From Desulfobulbus oralis (GTDB taxonomy: Bacteria > Desulfobacterota > Desulfobulbia > Desulfobulbales > Desulfobulbaceae), in NCBI RefSeq assembly GCF_002952055.1, contig NZ_CP021255.1:1959501-2023500 (forward strand): 64,000 nucleotides of DNA, read 5' to 3'. The position numbers and the translations under genes are program-made. How positions within the stretch are numbered: the first letter of the stretch is position 1; every line of letters begins with the position of its first letter. Shown here piece by piece: positions 25,798 through 35,209 of this stretch. Under the pieces are notes generated by a model. The model was not told the origin of the DNA, ran no database searches, and saw nothing but the letters and a program-made list of their open reading frames with translations.

Positions 25798-25954
25798 GGG
25801 CGTATCCTCCTGTGACGCTTTCGTTTCCGATGCAGGGAATCCTCATTGCCGTGTCCATGGCGTCAATTTTTGTGCCAGGAAAAAATAGCGGCCCAGGTGC
25901 GGGCCGTGGCAGATGCCCGTATGCAGGCGACCAACTAAAATACAGGAGGCGTTT

Positions 25955-26023
25955 ATGGCGTTCCTGATTCAACACCCGCCAAAGGGCCGTTTGTTTCATG
26001 ATGAGGATGACTCGGAGGATTGA
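25955..26023 (+). CDS. Possible 22-residue acidic micro-ORF
   Basis: The ATG at 25955 follows ACAGGAGGCGTTT, a strong ribosome site, and opens a 22-codon frame with a basic/hydrophobic start and an acidic tail (DEDDSED). The stop at 26021 is followed at once by a perfect rho-independent terminator. The combination of ribosome site, short ORF and terminator suggests a real small transcript on the plus strand between the flavodoxin and hicB. It resembles nothing I know and could be a remnant of a longer gene. Confidence 0.35.
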   Translation: MAFLIQHPPKGRLFHDEDDSED

Positions 26024-26024
26024 C

Positions 26025-26058
26025 AAAACCGCGTCCGGAGAACCGGACGCGGTTTTTT
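26025..26058. terminator. Bidirectional terminator between micro-ORF and hicB
   Basis: The perfect 14-bp stem AAAACCGCGTCCGG/CCGGACGCGGTTTT with loop AGAA has A- and T-runs on the two sides. It can end both the plus-strand micro-ORF transcript and the minus-strand hicAB transcript, whose stop is at 26068. Confidence 0.85.
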
Positions 26059-26067
26059 ATTGGCAGG

Positions 26068-26502
26068 TTATTCCGCAGGTACGGCAGATGGATATTTCTC
26101 CGCCAGATAATAGTCCACCGCACGGGTGATAAATTTGGAACGGTCGAGGCCCTTGACCCCCTTGACCAGCAAGTCAATGGCATCAACTTTGTCTCCTGGC
26201 ATCATAATATCGATGCGTTTTTTGGGGCGATACGCGGCCATTGCCTTTTCCGTGGGCATGATGGGGAAGACGCGTTCCCCTTCTTTTGCTTGGGCAAACA
26301 CTTCATCATAGGTGGATGGTTCGCCATAGTCCTTGCCTTTGCGCCCACATACAAGAATAGCCGAGAGTGCGTCCGCAGCCATGTCTAAAGCCTCGTCCAA
26401 ACTATGCCCCTGTGTCAACGCACCAGGGACATCGGGAAAACTCACCCACCAGGGAATATCCTTGGTCTGCCCACGATGAAAAATTGCGTAATACCTCTGC
26501 AT
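26068..26502 (-). CDS. hicB: HicB antitoxin
   Basis: A 144-residue protein with a degraded RNase-H-like HicB domain at the N-terminus (YAIFHRGQTKDIPWWVSFPD and GALTQGHSLDEALDMA) and a C-terminal ribbon-helix-helix-like segment (KKRIDIMMPGDKVDAIDLL and GLDRSKFITRAVDYYL). It should neutralise HicA and bind DNA to repress the operon. It is downstream of hicA in the hicA-hicB order, 34 bp apart. A palindromic site upstream of hicA may be its operator. Confidence 0.9.
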   Translation of the reverse strand: MQRYYAIFHRGQTKDIPWWVSFPDVPGALTQGHSLDEALDMAADALSAILVCGRKGKDYGEPSTYDEVFAQAKEGERVFPIMPTEKAMAAYRPKKRIDIMMPGDKVDAIDLLVKGVKGLDRSKFITRAVDYYLAEKYPSAVPAE

Positions 26503-26536
26503 ATTTCTAATCGGGGCCTTGCGGCCCTCCGCCTCC

Positions 26537-26719
26537 TTACTGTGCAGCCAATTTGGCTTGTTTGATCAGCGCCCTAGCCAGGTCTTCGTCAATCTCCTTG
26601 TGTCGGGGGATGACGAGCATCTGGCCTTTTTTGTCCCGCCAGATGTCGTGGTTGCCACCGTGGCGACCCTCTTCTGCTCCCAAGGCCTCTAGCCGTTCGA
26701 TGAGGTCTTTTTTCTTCAT
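26537..26719 (-). CDS. hicA: HicA mRNA interferase toxin
   Basis: A 60-residue toxin of normal HicA size with the double-stranded-RNA-binding-like fold. MKKKDLIERLEALG, then GGNHDIWRDKKGQ carrying the catalytic His and Gly, then VIPRHKEIDEDLARALIKQA. The start MKKKDL at 26719 is preceded by AAAGGAGGCGGC; the longer open frame upstream lacks support. HicA cuts mRNA when released from HicB. Confidence 0.92.
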   Translation of the reverse strand: MKKKDLIERLEALGAEEGRHGGNHDIWRDKKGQMLVIPRHKEIDEDLARALIKQAKLAAQ

Positions 26720-26759
26720 GCCGCCTCCTTTGTCAGCGTTAACCTCATGGCTACATAAT

Positions 26760-26800
26760 ATCCGTAATGTGTAAAAAAAATGCAAATTATTTTTACGGAT
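26760..26800 (-). promoter_or_regulatory. Putative operator/promoter region of hicAB
   Basis: The inverted repeat ATCCGTAA (26760-26767) and TTACGGAT (26793-26800) spans an A-T-rich stretch upstream of hicA. On the minus strand it overlaps a TATTAT -10-like box and a TTGCAT -35-like box. It is a plausible HicB binding site, judged by position and symmetry only. Confidence 0.45.
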
Positions 26801-26872
26801 TACACAAAAAATAAAAATGACAAATTATAATTTACATTGGATCACAGCCGTACATGCAACATGGTAACCAAA

Positions 26873-26903
26873 AAGGGGTTACGGTCTATGACCGTAACCC
26901 CTT
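26873..26903 (-). terminator. Terminator downstream of tRNA-Leu
   Basis: The 13-bp stem AAGGGGTTACGGT/ACCGTAACCCCTT around the loop CTATG, with a T-run on the minus-strand side, lies just after the tRNA 3' end. It should end the tRNA transcript. Confidence 0.85.
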
Positions 26904-26911
26904 GAATTTAC

Positions 26912-26998
26912 TGGTGCCGGAGGTCGGAATCGAACCGACATGGGGTCGCCCCCGCTGGATTTTGAGTCCAGTGCGTCTACCAGTTTCACCACTCCGGC
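26912..26998 (-). tRNA. tRNA-Leu, anticodon CAA
   Basis: The minus strand reads GCCGGAG (acceptor) then GTGAAACTGGTAGACGC as the D arm, the anticodon loop CTCAAAA (anticodon CAA), a long variable arm as expected for leucine, GGTTCGATTCC in the T arm, CTCCGGC acceptor, A discriminator and encoded CCA. Class II structure with all conserved bases. It lies between hicAB and glnS. Confidence 0.97.
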
Positions 26999-27097
26999 GC
27001 AGGGCTGAACATATAGCAGAGGGCAGGACGCTGCGCAACGCTTTTTTCCCGGCCAGGGCTGGACGCCAGGCGATATGAGGTCGCTTGCCTGGTCCCG

Positions 27098-28816
27098 TTA
27101 TTTTTGCGAAGGGGAGGGCGCCGCATTGATCTTTTGCCAACTGTCCTTGAGGGACACGATACGGTTGAAGACCAGTCTGTCCGGCCGGCTGTCCGGGTCC
27201 AGACAGAAGTAACCCTGCCGTTCGAACTGGAAGCGGTCTGCCGGCTGTGCCTTTGCCAGGCCCGGCTCCAGCATACAGCGGGACAGCAGGGTCAACGACT
27301 CCGGGTTCAGAAAGTCCGTGAAGGGGCGTTCCCTGTCGCCATCCGGTTCTGCCTTGATGAAGAGCCGGTCGTAGAGCCGAAGCTCCGCCGGCACCGCCTG
27401 CGCCGCCGCCACCCAGTGGATGGTGCCCTTGACCTTGCGGCCGTCCGGCGCATTGCCGCCCCTGCTTGCCGGATCATAGGTGCAGCGCAACTCCACAATC
27501 CTGCCGTTTTCATCTTTAACCGCCTCGGTGCAGGTTATCAGATAGGCGTAGCGCAGCCGTACCTCATGGCCAATGCTGAGCCGGAAGAATTTTTTGGGTG
27601 CATGCTCCATGAAATCGTCCCGCTCTATGTACAGCTCACGGCCAAAGGGCAGGGGGCGGGCGCCCAGATCCGGGTTCTGTGGGTGATTCTGGGCCAGCAC
27701 CTCCTCCAGTTGTCCCTCCGGATAGTTGGTGATGACCACCTTCAGGGGATCGAGCACGCCGAATACCCTGAGGGCACGCTGGTTCAGGTCCTCCCGCACG
27801 GCGTTTTCCAGGACGCCCATGTCGATCTGCGAGTCCCGCTTGCCGATACCGATAAAGGCGCAGAAATTCCGGATGGCTTCCGGTGTGTAACCCCGGCGGC
27901 GCAGACCGGAAAGGGTCGGCATTCGGGGATCGTCCCAGCCGGAAACCCGGCCTTCGTTCACCATCTGCAGGAGTTTGCGTTTGCTTGTGATGGTGTAGCC
28001 CAGATCGAGTCGCGCGAATTCGTACTGCCGCGGATGATGCGGCGTTTGCAGGGTGTCCAGCACCCAGTCGTAGAGGACACGGTTGTTTTCGAATTCCAGG
28101 GTGCAGAGCGAATGGGTGACGCCTTCCAGCATGTCGGAGAGGCAGTGGGCAAAATCGTACATCGGATAGATGTGCCAGGCGTCGCCCGCGCGATGGTGCG
28201 ACTTGTGCAGAATGCGATAGATGACCGGATCGCGCAGCACGATGTAGGGCGAGGCCATGTCGATTTTCGCCCGCAGGACGCAGGAACCCTCGGGAAATTC
28301 GCCCTGCTTCATCCGCTCGAAGAGCGACAGATTTTCCGCCACGCTGCGGTCGCGGTACGGGCTGTTCCGGCCCGGCTCGGTGAGCGTGCCGCGATACTCG
28401 CGGATCTGTTCGCCGTTCAGGTCGCACACATAGGCCCTGCCCATTCTGATGAGCTGGACCGCATATTCGTAAATGGCCAGAAAGTAGTCGGAAGCAAAGC
28501 GCACCGCGCCGTCCCAGTGGAAGCCCAGCCACTCCACGTCCCGCTTGATGGCTTCCACGTATTCGCTGGATTCCCTGCCCGGGTTGGTGTCGTCCAGGCG
28601 CAGGCGGCATTTGCCGTGAAACTCCTGGGCCACGCCGAAATTCAGGCAGATGGACTTGGCATGGCCAATGTGCAGGTAGCCGTTGGGCTCCGGCGGAAAA
28701 CGGGTGACGATCGACGGATGTTTGCCGCTCTCCAGGTCGTCTCTGATGATCTGGCGGATGAAATCAAGGGGTTTGGCTTCGGTTTCGGGTTGACCCGGCT
28801 GCTCAGCTCTTGTCAT
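27098..28816 (-). CDS. glnS: Glutaminyl-tRNA synthetase
   Basis: A 572-residue class Ic synthetase charging tRNA-Gln. [18 protein letters not shown] near residue 42 is the HIGH motif with GlnRS-specific context, and a KMSKS-like SKRKLL lies near residue 280. The C-terminal anticodon-binding beta-barrels are complete (EPLKF-like PLPFGREL, ending near [10 protein letters not shown]). The start [11 protein letters not shown] gives full family length. The stop lies 99 bp before the tRNA-Leu 5' end. It follows gltX by 6 bp, so both are likely co-transcribed. Confidence 0.96.
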   Translation of the reverse strand: MTRAEQPGQPETEAKPLDFIRQIIRDDLESGKHPSIVTRFPPEPNGYLHIGHAKSICLNFGVAQEFHGKCRLRLDDTNPGRESSEYVEAIKRDVEWLGFHWDGAVRFASDYFLAIYEYAVQLIRMGRAYVCDLNGEQIREYRGTLTEPGRNSPYRDRSVAENLSLFERMKQGEFPEGSCVLRAKIDMASPYIVLRDPVIYRILHKSHHRAGDAWHIYPMYDFAHCLSDMLEGVTHSLCTLEFENNRVLYDWVLDTLQTPHHPRQYEFARLDLGYTITSKRKLLQMVNEGRVSGWDDPRMPTLSGLRRRGYTPEAIRNFCAFIGIGKRDSQIDMGVLENAVREDLNQRALRVFGVLDPLKVVITNYPEGQLEEVLAQNHPQNPDLGARPLPFGRELYIERDDFMEHAPKKFFRLSIGHEVRLRYAYLITCTEAVKDENGRIVELRCTYDPASRGGNAPDGRKVKGTIHWVAAAQAVPAELRLYDRLFIKAEPDGDRERPFTDFLNPESLTLLSRCMLEPGLAKAQPADRFQFERQGYFCLDPDSRPDRLVFNRIVSLKDSWQKINAAPSPSQK

Positions 28817-28822
28817 GGCGCT

Positions 28823-30310
28823 TCAGTCAAAAAATTGGTCCACATGGGCCAGACGGCGGCAGATGCGGCTCTGACCCAGCGTGTGCAGCAGATCCGGCAT
28901 GGCGGGCCCGGCTGCCTGGCCGGTGAGCAGGGTGCGCATCGCGTTCATGATCGTGCCCGGCTTTACGCCCTGTTCCTCCTCCATCGCCCGACACAGCTGC
29001 TCCGCAGCCTCGCCGCTGAACCTGGCCAGGGCGGCCAGGCGGCCGGACAGCTCGGGCAGCCAATTTTTCAGTCGCGGCTCCTTGAGCACGCGCTTTTGCA
29101 GAGTCTTTTCGTCAATGGCAAAGTCATCGGCAAAATAGGCGCGTCCCAGGCTGGCAAAGTCGTTTAAGGTGTGGAAACGGTCACGAGTCAAAACCAGGGT
29201 GTCCAGATACCACTGCCGCCTTGCGCCGCCTGCCGCGAAATCCTCCTGCCAGATGCCGGCCTTTTCCAGCACCGGCTGCACCAGCCTGGCCAGCTCTTCC
29301 GGGTCCAGCGTGCGCAGGTAGTGCTCGTTCATGGCAATGAGCTTGGGATCGGTGAAGAACTTGGCGTCGCCCGGCTGGTAGTTGAAGACCGCGTTGGCCC
29401 GGTTGATGCGGTCCAGAGAGAAAGCGGCAAGCATCTCCTCCCGGGTGAAATACTCCTGACCTGTGCCCGGATTCCAGCCCAGAAGGGCCAGGAAATTGCA
29501 GAGCGCCCAGGGCAGAAAGCCGCGTTCCTCATAGAACTGCACGGCCACGATTTCGCCGTGCTTGCGCTTGGAGATTTTCTGTTTCTGCACGTCCAGGGTC
29601 AGGGGAATATGGGCAAAGACCGGCAGCGGCGCGCCCAGGGCCTCGTACAGCAAAACCTGGCGCGTGGTGTTGGTCATATGATCCTGGCCGCGGATGATGT
29701 GGGTGATGCGGTCGCGGATGTCGTCCACCACGTTGCAGAGCAGGTAGAGCGGCTGACCGTTGGAGCGCACGATGACAAAATCCTCGATGTCTGCGTAGGC
29801 GCGCTCGATGCGGCCCAGTACCTGGTCGTCGTAAAACAGGTTGCCGCTGCGTTCCGGCACCCGGAAGCGGATGACACAGGGCCGGCCATCGGCTTCCAGG
29901 CGGGCGATCTCTTCGGGCGACAGATGACGGCAATGGCCGTCATAGCCGGGGTTGCGTTTTTCGGCAAGCGCCCGCTGGCGCTTGGCCTCCAGCTCCTCTT
30001 TCGTGCAGAAGCATTTGTAGGCCAGACCCCGCTCCAGCAGGCGCCGGGCAGCGGCCATGTGTTCCCTGGTGAAGTCGGTCTGGAAATAGGGTCCTTCGTC
30101 CCAGTCCAGATTCAGCCACCGCAGGCCGCTGATGATGCCGTCGATGGCAGCTTGGGTGCTGCGTTCTTCATCGGTGTCTTCGATGCGCAGCACCAGCTTG
30201 CCGCCATGCTGGCGGGCAAAGAGCCAGTTGTAGAGGGCGGTGCGGGCGCCGCCGATGTGCAGATATCCGGTGGGACTGGGGGGAAAGCGAACGCGGACTT
30301 CTTCGGCCAT
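28823..30310 (-). CDS. gltX: Glutamyl-tRNA synthetase
   Basis: A 495-residue class Ic synthetase. VRVRFPPSPTGYLHIGGARTALYNW is the N-terminal HIGH region (residues about 5-30; HIGG here, as in GluRS), and KISKRKHG is the KMSKS equivalent near residue 250. C-terminal anticodon-binding domain present. Because glnS is next to it, this is probably a discriminating enzyme that charges only tRNA-Glu. Upstream is a long gene-free stretch. Confidence 0.96.
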   Translation of the reverse strand: MAEEVRVRFPPSPTGYLHIGGARTALYNWLFARQHGGKLVLRIEDTDEERSTQAAIDGIISGLRWLNLDWDEGPYFQTDFTREHMAAARRLLERGLAYKCFCTKEELEAKRQRALAEKRNPGYDGHCRHLSPEEIARLEADGRPCVIRFRVPERSGNLFYDDQVLGRIERAYADIEDFVIVRSNGQPLYLLCNVVDDIRDRITHIIRGQDHMTNTTRQVLLYEALGAPLPVFAHIPLTLDVQKQKISKRKHGEIVAVQFYEERGFLPWALCNFLALLGWNPGTGQEYFTREEMLAAFSLDRINRANAVFNYQPGDAKFFTDPKLIAMNEHYLRTLDPEELARLVQPVLEKAGIWQEDFAAGGARRQWYLDTLVLTRDRFHTLNDFASLGRAYFADDFAIDEKTLQKRVLKEPRLKNWLPELSGRLAALARFSGEAAEQLCRAMEEEQGVKPGTIMNAMRTLLTGQAAGPAMPDLLHTLGQSRICRRLAHVDQFFD

Positions 30311-30850
30311 GACGACTCCCTGGCGCTGATTGTTGGGGCAAGCACAAGTTGTCCTTTATACCTGTTTGCCGGGGCTTCTTCAAGAGAGGGGCAGAGCAAG
30401 CGTACCATTTTTTGCAGATGCTCCATGCGGCCGGGACAGGCGGGGCCAAGTCCGCCCTGTGGCTCCAGCGCAGCGGCTCGTGCGGCCGGAGTGAGGAAAA
30501 GCCCATGAAGCGCCATGTCCCGGCTGGCGAGCCTTACCCGCGGCATGCCAGCTTTCTACAGGGCGGATGGCCGTGCCAGGCAAAGGTCATGAACGCATGG
30601 GACAGATGGGGCGCAGAACAGGGACAGCGGGAACGGGCAGGCGCATGGCCGGTGGGCAGGGCCGGGTGCGGAGAGAGCGAAAAAATGCCCGGACATGCCG
30701 AATTCGGGCTTCGGAGAGGGCAGGGCCAAAGAGAGGACTGTCAGGCAATGCGCTCTGGTGTTGCAGGGCAAGCAGTAGCAATTCAGAAAAGCCAGGCTCG
30801 AATCGTTCTTGTTCCGGGCTGAGACCGCCTGCCAGAGCCTGTTCCGGGTT
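30311..30850. other. Gene-free stretch upstream of gltX
   Basis: 540 bp with open frames on both strands but none with a ribosome site, domain or family resemblance. It should hold the gltX promoter on the minus strand. No hairpin terminator or riboswitch was recognised. Confidence 0.5.
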
Positions 30851-31354
30851 TTATTCCTTTTTGTCGGCAGAGGCCAACAGCGAGCAGTACGGACAATCTT
30901 TGGTTTTGTTGCTGCAGTTCTGAGCTACAAACTGGGAGAAATCCGTCCCTGCCGCGGCCGTGCCCCCGGGACAGCGTTCCACATAGTCCGCGTATTTGCG
31001 GAAACGTTCCATCACGGTCTTGGAAACTGTGTGCTCCATCTTGCAGGCAGTACGGTCCGCCTCTTCGGCATCCACGCCCAGCACCTTTTCCAGGAAAGAG
31101 CGGAGCGCCGTGTGGCGGCCGAAAATTTCCTTGGCCATGGCGGTGCCGGTCTCGGTCAGCGTGATGAGGTCATAGGGCGTGTAGTTGACCAGACCCAGGG
31201 CCGAAAGATTACGCAGCGCGCTGGTGACGGAAGAAGCCCGCACACCCAGGGCCATGGCAATATCCTTGGCGCGCGCAGCATGCTTTTTCCGTTCAATCAG
31301 GTAGATCCGCTCCAGATAATCTTCCAGGGCGGCACTGAGCTCTATGTCGGCCAT
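30851..31354 (-). CDS. DtxR/MntR-family metal-dependent transcriptional regulator
   Basis: A 167-residue repressor with an N-terminal winged helix (LEDYLERIYLIERKK, ARAKDIAMALGVRASSVTSALRNL, LTETG) and a metal-binding dimerisation region (HTALRSFLEKVLGVD, EADRTACKMEH with Cys and His ligands). The C-terminal tail has CSNKTKDCPYC, a cysteine cluster that may bind metal. It probably senses Mn or Fe. No target gene is adjacent, although a metallophosphoesterase is 87 bp upstream. Confidence 0.85.
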   Translation of the reverse strand: MADIELSAALEDYLERIYLIERKKHAARAKDIAMALGVRASSVTSALRNLSALGLVNYTPYDLITLTETGTAMAKEIFGRHTALRSFLEKVLGVDAEEADRTACKMEHTVSKTVMERFRKYADYVERCPGGTAAAGTDFSQFVAQNCSNKTKDCPYCSLLASADKKE

Positions 31355-31441
31355 GTCGTGCTCTCGGTTGAAATGGCCTGCGGGCAGCAGGGTAGCGCAG
31401 ATAAAATTTTTGAATCATTATAGGCTGTTTCCGTTTTTCTG

Positions 31442-32173
31442 TCAATTCAGCTTCCGGCCTAGGCGGTACATCTCGCTGTAAATGGGCGGCAGACCCTGTC
31501 TGGCCAGCTCCCTGACAACAGCTTCCACATCGTAGGCCACGCGGTGATGCTCCACCGCGATCCGGCCATCTTCCAGGCTCAGCACCGCATAGGCGGCGCG
31601 GGGGTCGCCGTCAAACATGCGGCCGGCAGAGCCGGGGTTGATGAAGTGCACATTGCCCAGATATTTGTGGTAGGGCGTATGGGAGTGGCCGGTGATCACG
31701 ATGTCCTGGCCGCAGCCCTGGGCGATTTCCAGAAAGCGGCTCTCCGGCGTGTCGGCAAAAAGGAATTCTTCGTGATCTTCCGGGCTGCCATGATAGAGAC
31801 CGATACGCCAACCCGCCACAACGAGCCGGGCTGTCGGCTCCAGGGCCAGCAGCGTTTGCCTGGCTTCCGGGGCAAGTTGGACAAAGGTGCTTTCGTACAT
31901 GCGGCGTTTGTCCGGATTTTTCGGGCTCTTCAGCTCCTGCCCCCGAAGCAGCCGAATCACTCCGTCATCCGTGTTGCCGCGGACGGAGATGCTGTGCTGC
32001 GCCTCGAGCCAGGCCAGACATTCGTTCGGGAAGGGTGCATAGACCGTAGAGTCGCCGCAGTTGCAGATCTGGTCAAATTGGTCGAGGGGCCGGCCTTTTT
32101 GCCGGAGCTGTTCCGTGATGGCCTCAAGCGCCGGGAAATTGCCGTGGATGTCGGCAAGCAGCAGAATTTTCAT
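31442..32173 (-). CDS. Calcineurin-like metallophosphoesterase
   Basis: A 243-residue phosphoesterase of the YfcE/MJ0936-like group. Metal ligands are seen in LLADIHGN (D-x-H), CNCGDSTVY (GD), VRGNTDD (GN), VITGHSHTPY (GHTH-type) and the preceding LYHGSPED His. The start at the second ATG (MKILLLAD) is preferred because it puts the first motif at the usual distance. The physiological substrate is unknown. Confidence 0.8.
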   Translation of the reverse strand: MKILLLADIHGNFPALEAITEQLRQKGRPLDQFDQICNCGDSTVYAPFPNECLAWLEAQHSISVRGNTDDGVIRLLRGQELKSPKNPDKRRMYESTFVQLAPEARQTLLALEPTARLVVAGWRIGLYHGSPEDHEEFLFADTPESRFLEIAQGCGQDIVITGHSHTPYHKYLGNVHFINPGSAGRMFDGDPRAAYAVLSLEDGRIAVEHHRVAYDVEAVVRELARQGLPPIYSEMYRLGRKLN

Positions 32174-32367
32174 GGGCAACGGAACCGGTCTGCACCGAAA
32201 TGCAGCGCCCTCTCTCTGTTAGGGAGGGCCCAAAGGTCTGCGCAGCGGCGGATCATGAAGCGCCGGCCGGCGCAGGGTCATCACAAAAGCGGTATATCCA
32301 GGACTGCACGACCCCCGGGGTGCAAGGCGTCTGTCCAGGAACCTACCCCCTTGGGATTGCGAGCGAA

Positions 32368-32676
32368 TCAGGCGCTCTTTTTTTCCAGAATGCGCTCCAC
32401 AATGGCTACCTTTTTGTCCATCATGCCCTCGTGGCCGGGGCGGATATCCGCCTTGAAGACGACCTCGGTGCGGACGCCTCGTGCAGCCAGGGAGAAGGTG
32501 GCCTCCCGGACGACTTTCATGACTTCGTCCCAGTCGCCCTCGATTTCCGTGAACATCGAGTTGGTCCGGTTCGGCAGGCCCGAGGCGCGGATGATCCGCA
32601 CGCACTCGGCAACCTCTTTGGAAAGTTCTTCGCCAGTCCCGTAGGGGCTGATCGCCACAGCAACCAGAGTGTTCAT
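32368..32676 (-). CDS. MTH1187/YqgV-type thiamine-binding protein
   Basis: A 102-residue ferredoxin-like-fold protein. VAISPYGTGEELSKEVAECVRIIR and NSMFTEIEGDWDEVMKVVREA are typical of PF01910, which binds thiamine-like molecules. It follows thiM by 10 bp, supporting a thiamine salvage role. The longer open frame upstream is inside thiM; the start MNTLVAV was chosen by homology. Confidence 0.82.
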   Translation of the reverse strand: MNTLVAVAISPYGTGEELSKEVAECVRIIRASGLPNRTNSMFTEIEGDWDEVMKVVREATFSLAARGVRTEVVFKADIRPGHEGMMDKKVAIVERILEKKSA

Positions 32677-32686
32677 GTTCGGGGCC

Positions 32687-33520
32687 TCATGTATCCAGTT
32701 TGAAAGGCCAGCCGGCAATTTCTTCCGGAGTGGCCAGGTAAAGTTCGTCGATGAACTGCTGCCTGAAGCTGCCCGGTCCTGGCGCGTCTTTTTCTGCCCT
32801 TTCACCGGCCAGATTGTAAAGGGCCACAGATGCCGCTGCCGCGATGAAGGGCTCGGCGCAGCAGGCATAGACGGCCATAACGCCGCCCAGCGAGCAGCCG
32901 GCGCCGGTGATCTTGGTCATGAAGGGGGAGCCGCCGGCTGACAGGAACACGGTCTCGCCGTCCGTCACCAGATCCTCCTTTCCGGAAACAGCCACCGCCC
33001 CGCCGGTCCAGCGGGCCAGAGACATGGCTGCCTGCCGCGCCTCCGCAACGCTCTGGGTGGTGTCCACACCGCATACCGCAGTCTCCGCCGTGCCGGCATC
33101 CAGCTCCCAGAGCCGGGCGAGCGCGATCAGCTCCGAGGCATTGCCGCGGATGATGCCGGGCTTCTCCTGCCGGAAACTGCGGAGCAGTTTTTCCCTGAGC
33201 CCGCCGACGCCGATGCCCACCGGATCCAGCACCCAGCTCTTGTGCTGCCCGGCCAGACATCGCACGGTGCGCGGCATGGAGGCCTCGTAGAGCGGCAGGA
33301 TGGTGCCCATGTTGAGGTACATGGCCCCAGCAGCCTCAGCCATGGCTTCGCCTTCATCCGCCAGATACACCATGGCCGCCGAGCCCCCGATAGCCAGTTG
33401 TGCATTGGCCACAAACTCCATGGTGACCGCATTCGTGATGGACGGCGCCAGGGGATGCTCCTGCCGGACGCGCTCAGCCGCCTGTTTTATCCGCTCCCTT
33501 GTTTCCGCTGCATTTCGCAT
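32687..33520 (-). CDS. thiM: Hydroxyethylthiazole kinase
   Basis: A 277-residue ribokinase-like kinase that phosphorylates the thiazole alcohol in thiamine salvage. PSITNAVTMEFVANAQLAIG at the N-terminus, VLDPVGIGVG, IIRGNASELIAL and KITGAGCSLGGVMAVY (the anion hole with the catalytic Cys) are diagnostic. It forms a two-gene unit with the thiamine-binding protein. No TPP riboswitch consensus is recognised in the 200 bp upstream. Confidence 0.93.
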   Translation of the reverse strand: MRNAAETRERIKQAAERVRQEHPLAPSITNAVTMEFVANAQLAIGGSAAMVYLADEGEAMAEAAGAMYLNMGTILPLYEASMPRTVRCLAGQHKSWVLDPVGIGVGGLREKLLRSFRQEKPGIIRGNASELIALARLWELDAGTAETAVCGVDTTQSVAEARQAAMSLARWTGGAVAVSGKEDLVTDGETVFLSAGGSPFMTKITGAGCSLGGVMAVYACCAEPFIAAAASVALYNLAGERAEKDAPGPGSFRQQFIDELYLATPEEIAGWPFKLDT

Positions 33521-34048
33521 GGGCTGTTCTCCCCTGTTGAGTCATACCTTGAAATGCCACCGCTTTTGCTGCAATGGACGATCCCTTATACCACGGCTCC
33601 AAAGTCATGACCATTGCCGGATGCGCAGCATTGCGCTTTTTGCTCTGCCCGCAGGCGGCAGGGCACGAGTGGCGTGGCGCAGGATGGCAGCTATGCCCGG
33701 CTGCTTACCGGGCAGGAGGAACCCATGCGTAATACATGCGTGATGGCATCTCCGGGAGCAGGAACAGGTTTTGACGTTCTGGAAAGATAAAAAAAAATGC
33801 CTCAAATAACAGAAACAGGCCAAAAAAGCAGTTAGAAGACTACGAAAACTGCATGTTGCGATGCGCCAAGCGACTTGTGTCATCCCAGGACGGCGAGAAA
33901 AGAATGCAGGCAAAAGCGACGGTGCTTTTGCTGCGGCCTGGACCTTGACGACACTGCCCCCGAATCCGGGCTCCGGCAGGCTCTTGGCTGTGTACAGTGC
34001 GTGCCATACCCTTTGGCACAATTTACAGGTTTTGGACGGAATGCGAAC
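33521..34048. other. Divergent intergenic region between thiM and tolQ
   Basis: 528 bp between divergent units. An open frame runs into tolQ from 33875 but its N-terminal part has no membrane-protein features. The A-rich run near 33788-33798 may be part of a promoter. No RNA element was recognised. Confidence 0.5.
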
Positions 34049-34743
34049 ATGGATGCCATGATTAATGCCATTGCCGAGGCCACCCTTGTTTCAAAGTGTG
34101 TGCTGTGTCTGCTGCTCATGATGTCGGTATTGAGCTGGGCCTTTATGGCCGGCAAGTGGCTGGCTCTGCGTGCAGCCCGGAAGCGCGCCGGTGATGGTCT
34201 GGCCGCCTTTGACGAAGCTCGCTCGCTTCGAATCGCCCTGGACAAGCTGGAAGACGATATGCGCTCGCCGCTTTTTGGCGTCACCCGCCGGGCGGTGCGG
34301 GAATTCAACCGCATCAATGGTACAGGTGATGCGGAAAGACTTCTGAACGACAACGTCCGGCGAGCTCTGCATTTTGGTATTGCCGAAGAGATGGGGCGAC
34401 TGCGTTCTTCCTTGGCCCTGCTGGCGACCACGGCCAATACCGCTCCCTTTATTGGCCTTTTTGGCACGGTCTGGGGCATCATGCATTCCTTTCAGGCCAT
34501 TGCCCAGATGAAAAACGTGTCTTTGGCTACCGTGGCGCCGGGCATCGCCGAGGCGCTCATCGCCACGGCCGTGGGCCTGCTCGTCGCCATTCCGGCAACC
34601 TTTGGCTACAACATTTTTTGCGCGAAACTGGCTGCGATTGAAGGCCAGTGCATCAATTTTGCGGGTCAGCTCCTCAATCGGATGCAGCACGAGAGCAGTA
34701 CACACGCCCGGGATGGGCTGACCTTTGCCGGGGAGGCGCAGGC

Positions 34744-34747
<4 letters not shown>
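34049..34747 (+). CDS. tolQ: TolQ/ExbB-type proton channel subunit
   Basis: A 232-residue MotA/TolQ/ExbB protein. Three transmembrane segments are visible: about 12-32 (LCLLLMMSVLSWAFMAG), about 123-150 (LATTANTAPFIGLFGTVWGIMHSF) and about 165-190 (GIAEALIATAVGLLVAIPATF). The conserved GLFGTVWGIM and ALIATAVGLLVAIPA motifs form the proton path. The start at 34049 was set from the usual family N-terminus. The stop overlaps the tolR GTG. It energises TonB or TolA in the envelope. Confidence 0.88.
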
Positions 34748-35184
<437 letters not shown>

Positions 35185-35209
35185 GTCCGCAAAGCTGCAC
35201 AGGTGCAAC

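Noticed and set aside
27104-29167. A 687-codon plus-strand frame across glnS.
   Set aside because: It is antisense to glnS, which has all class I synthetase motifs; the plus frame has none.
33521-33720. TPP riboswitch before thiM.
   Set aside because: No CTGAGA or ACCTGAT-type consensus was seen on the minus strand.
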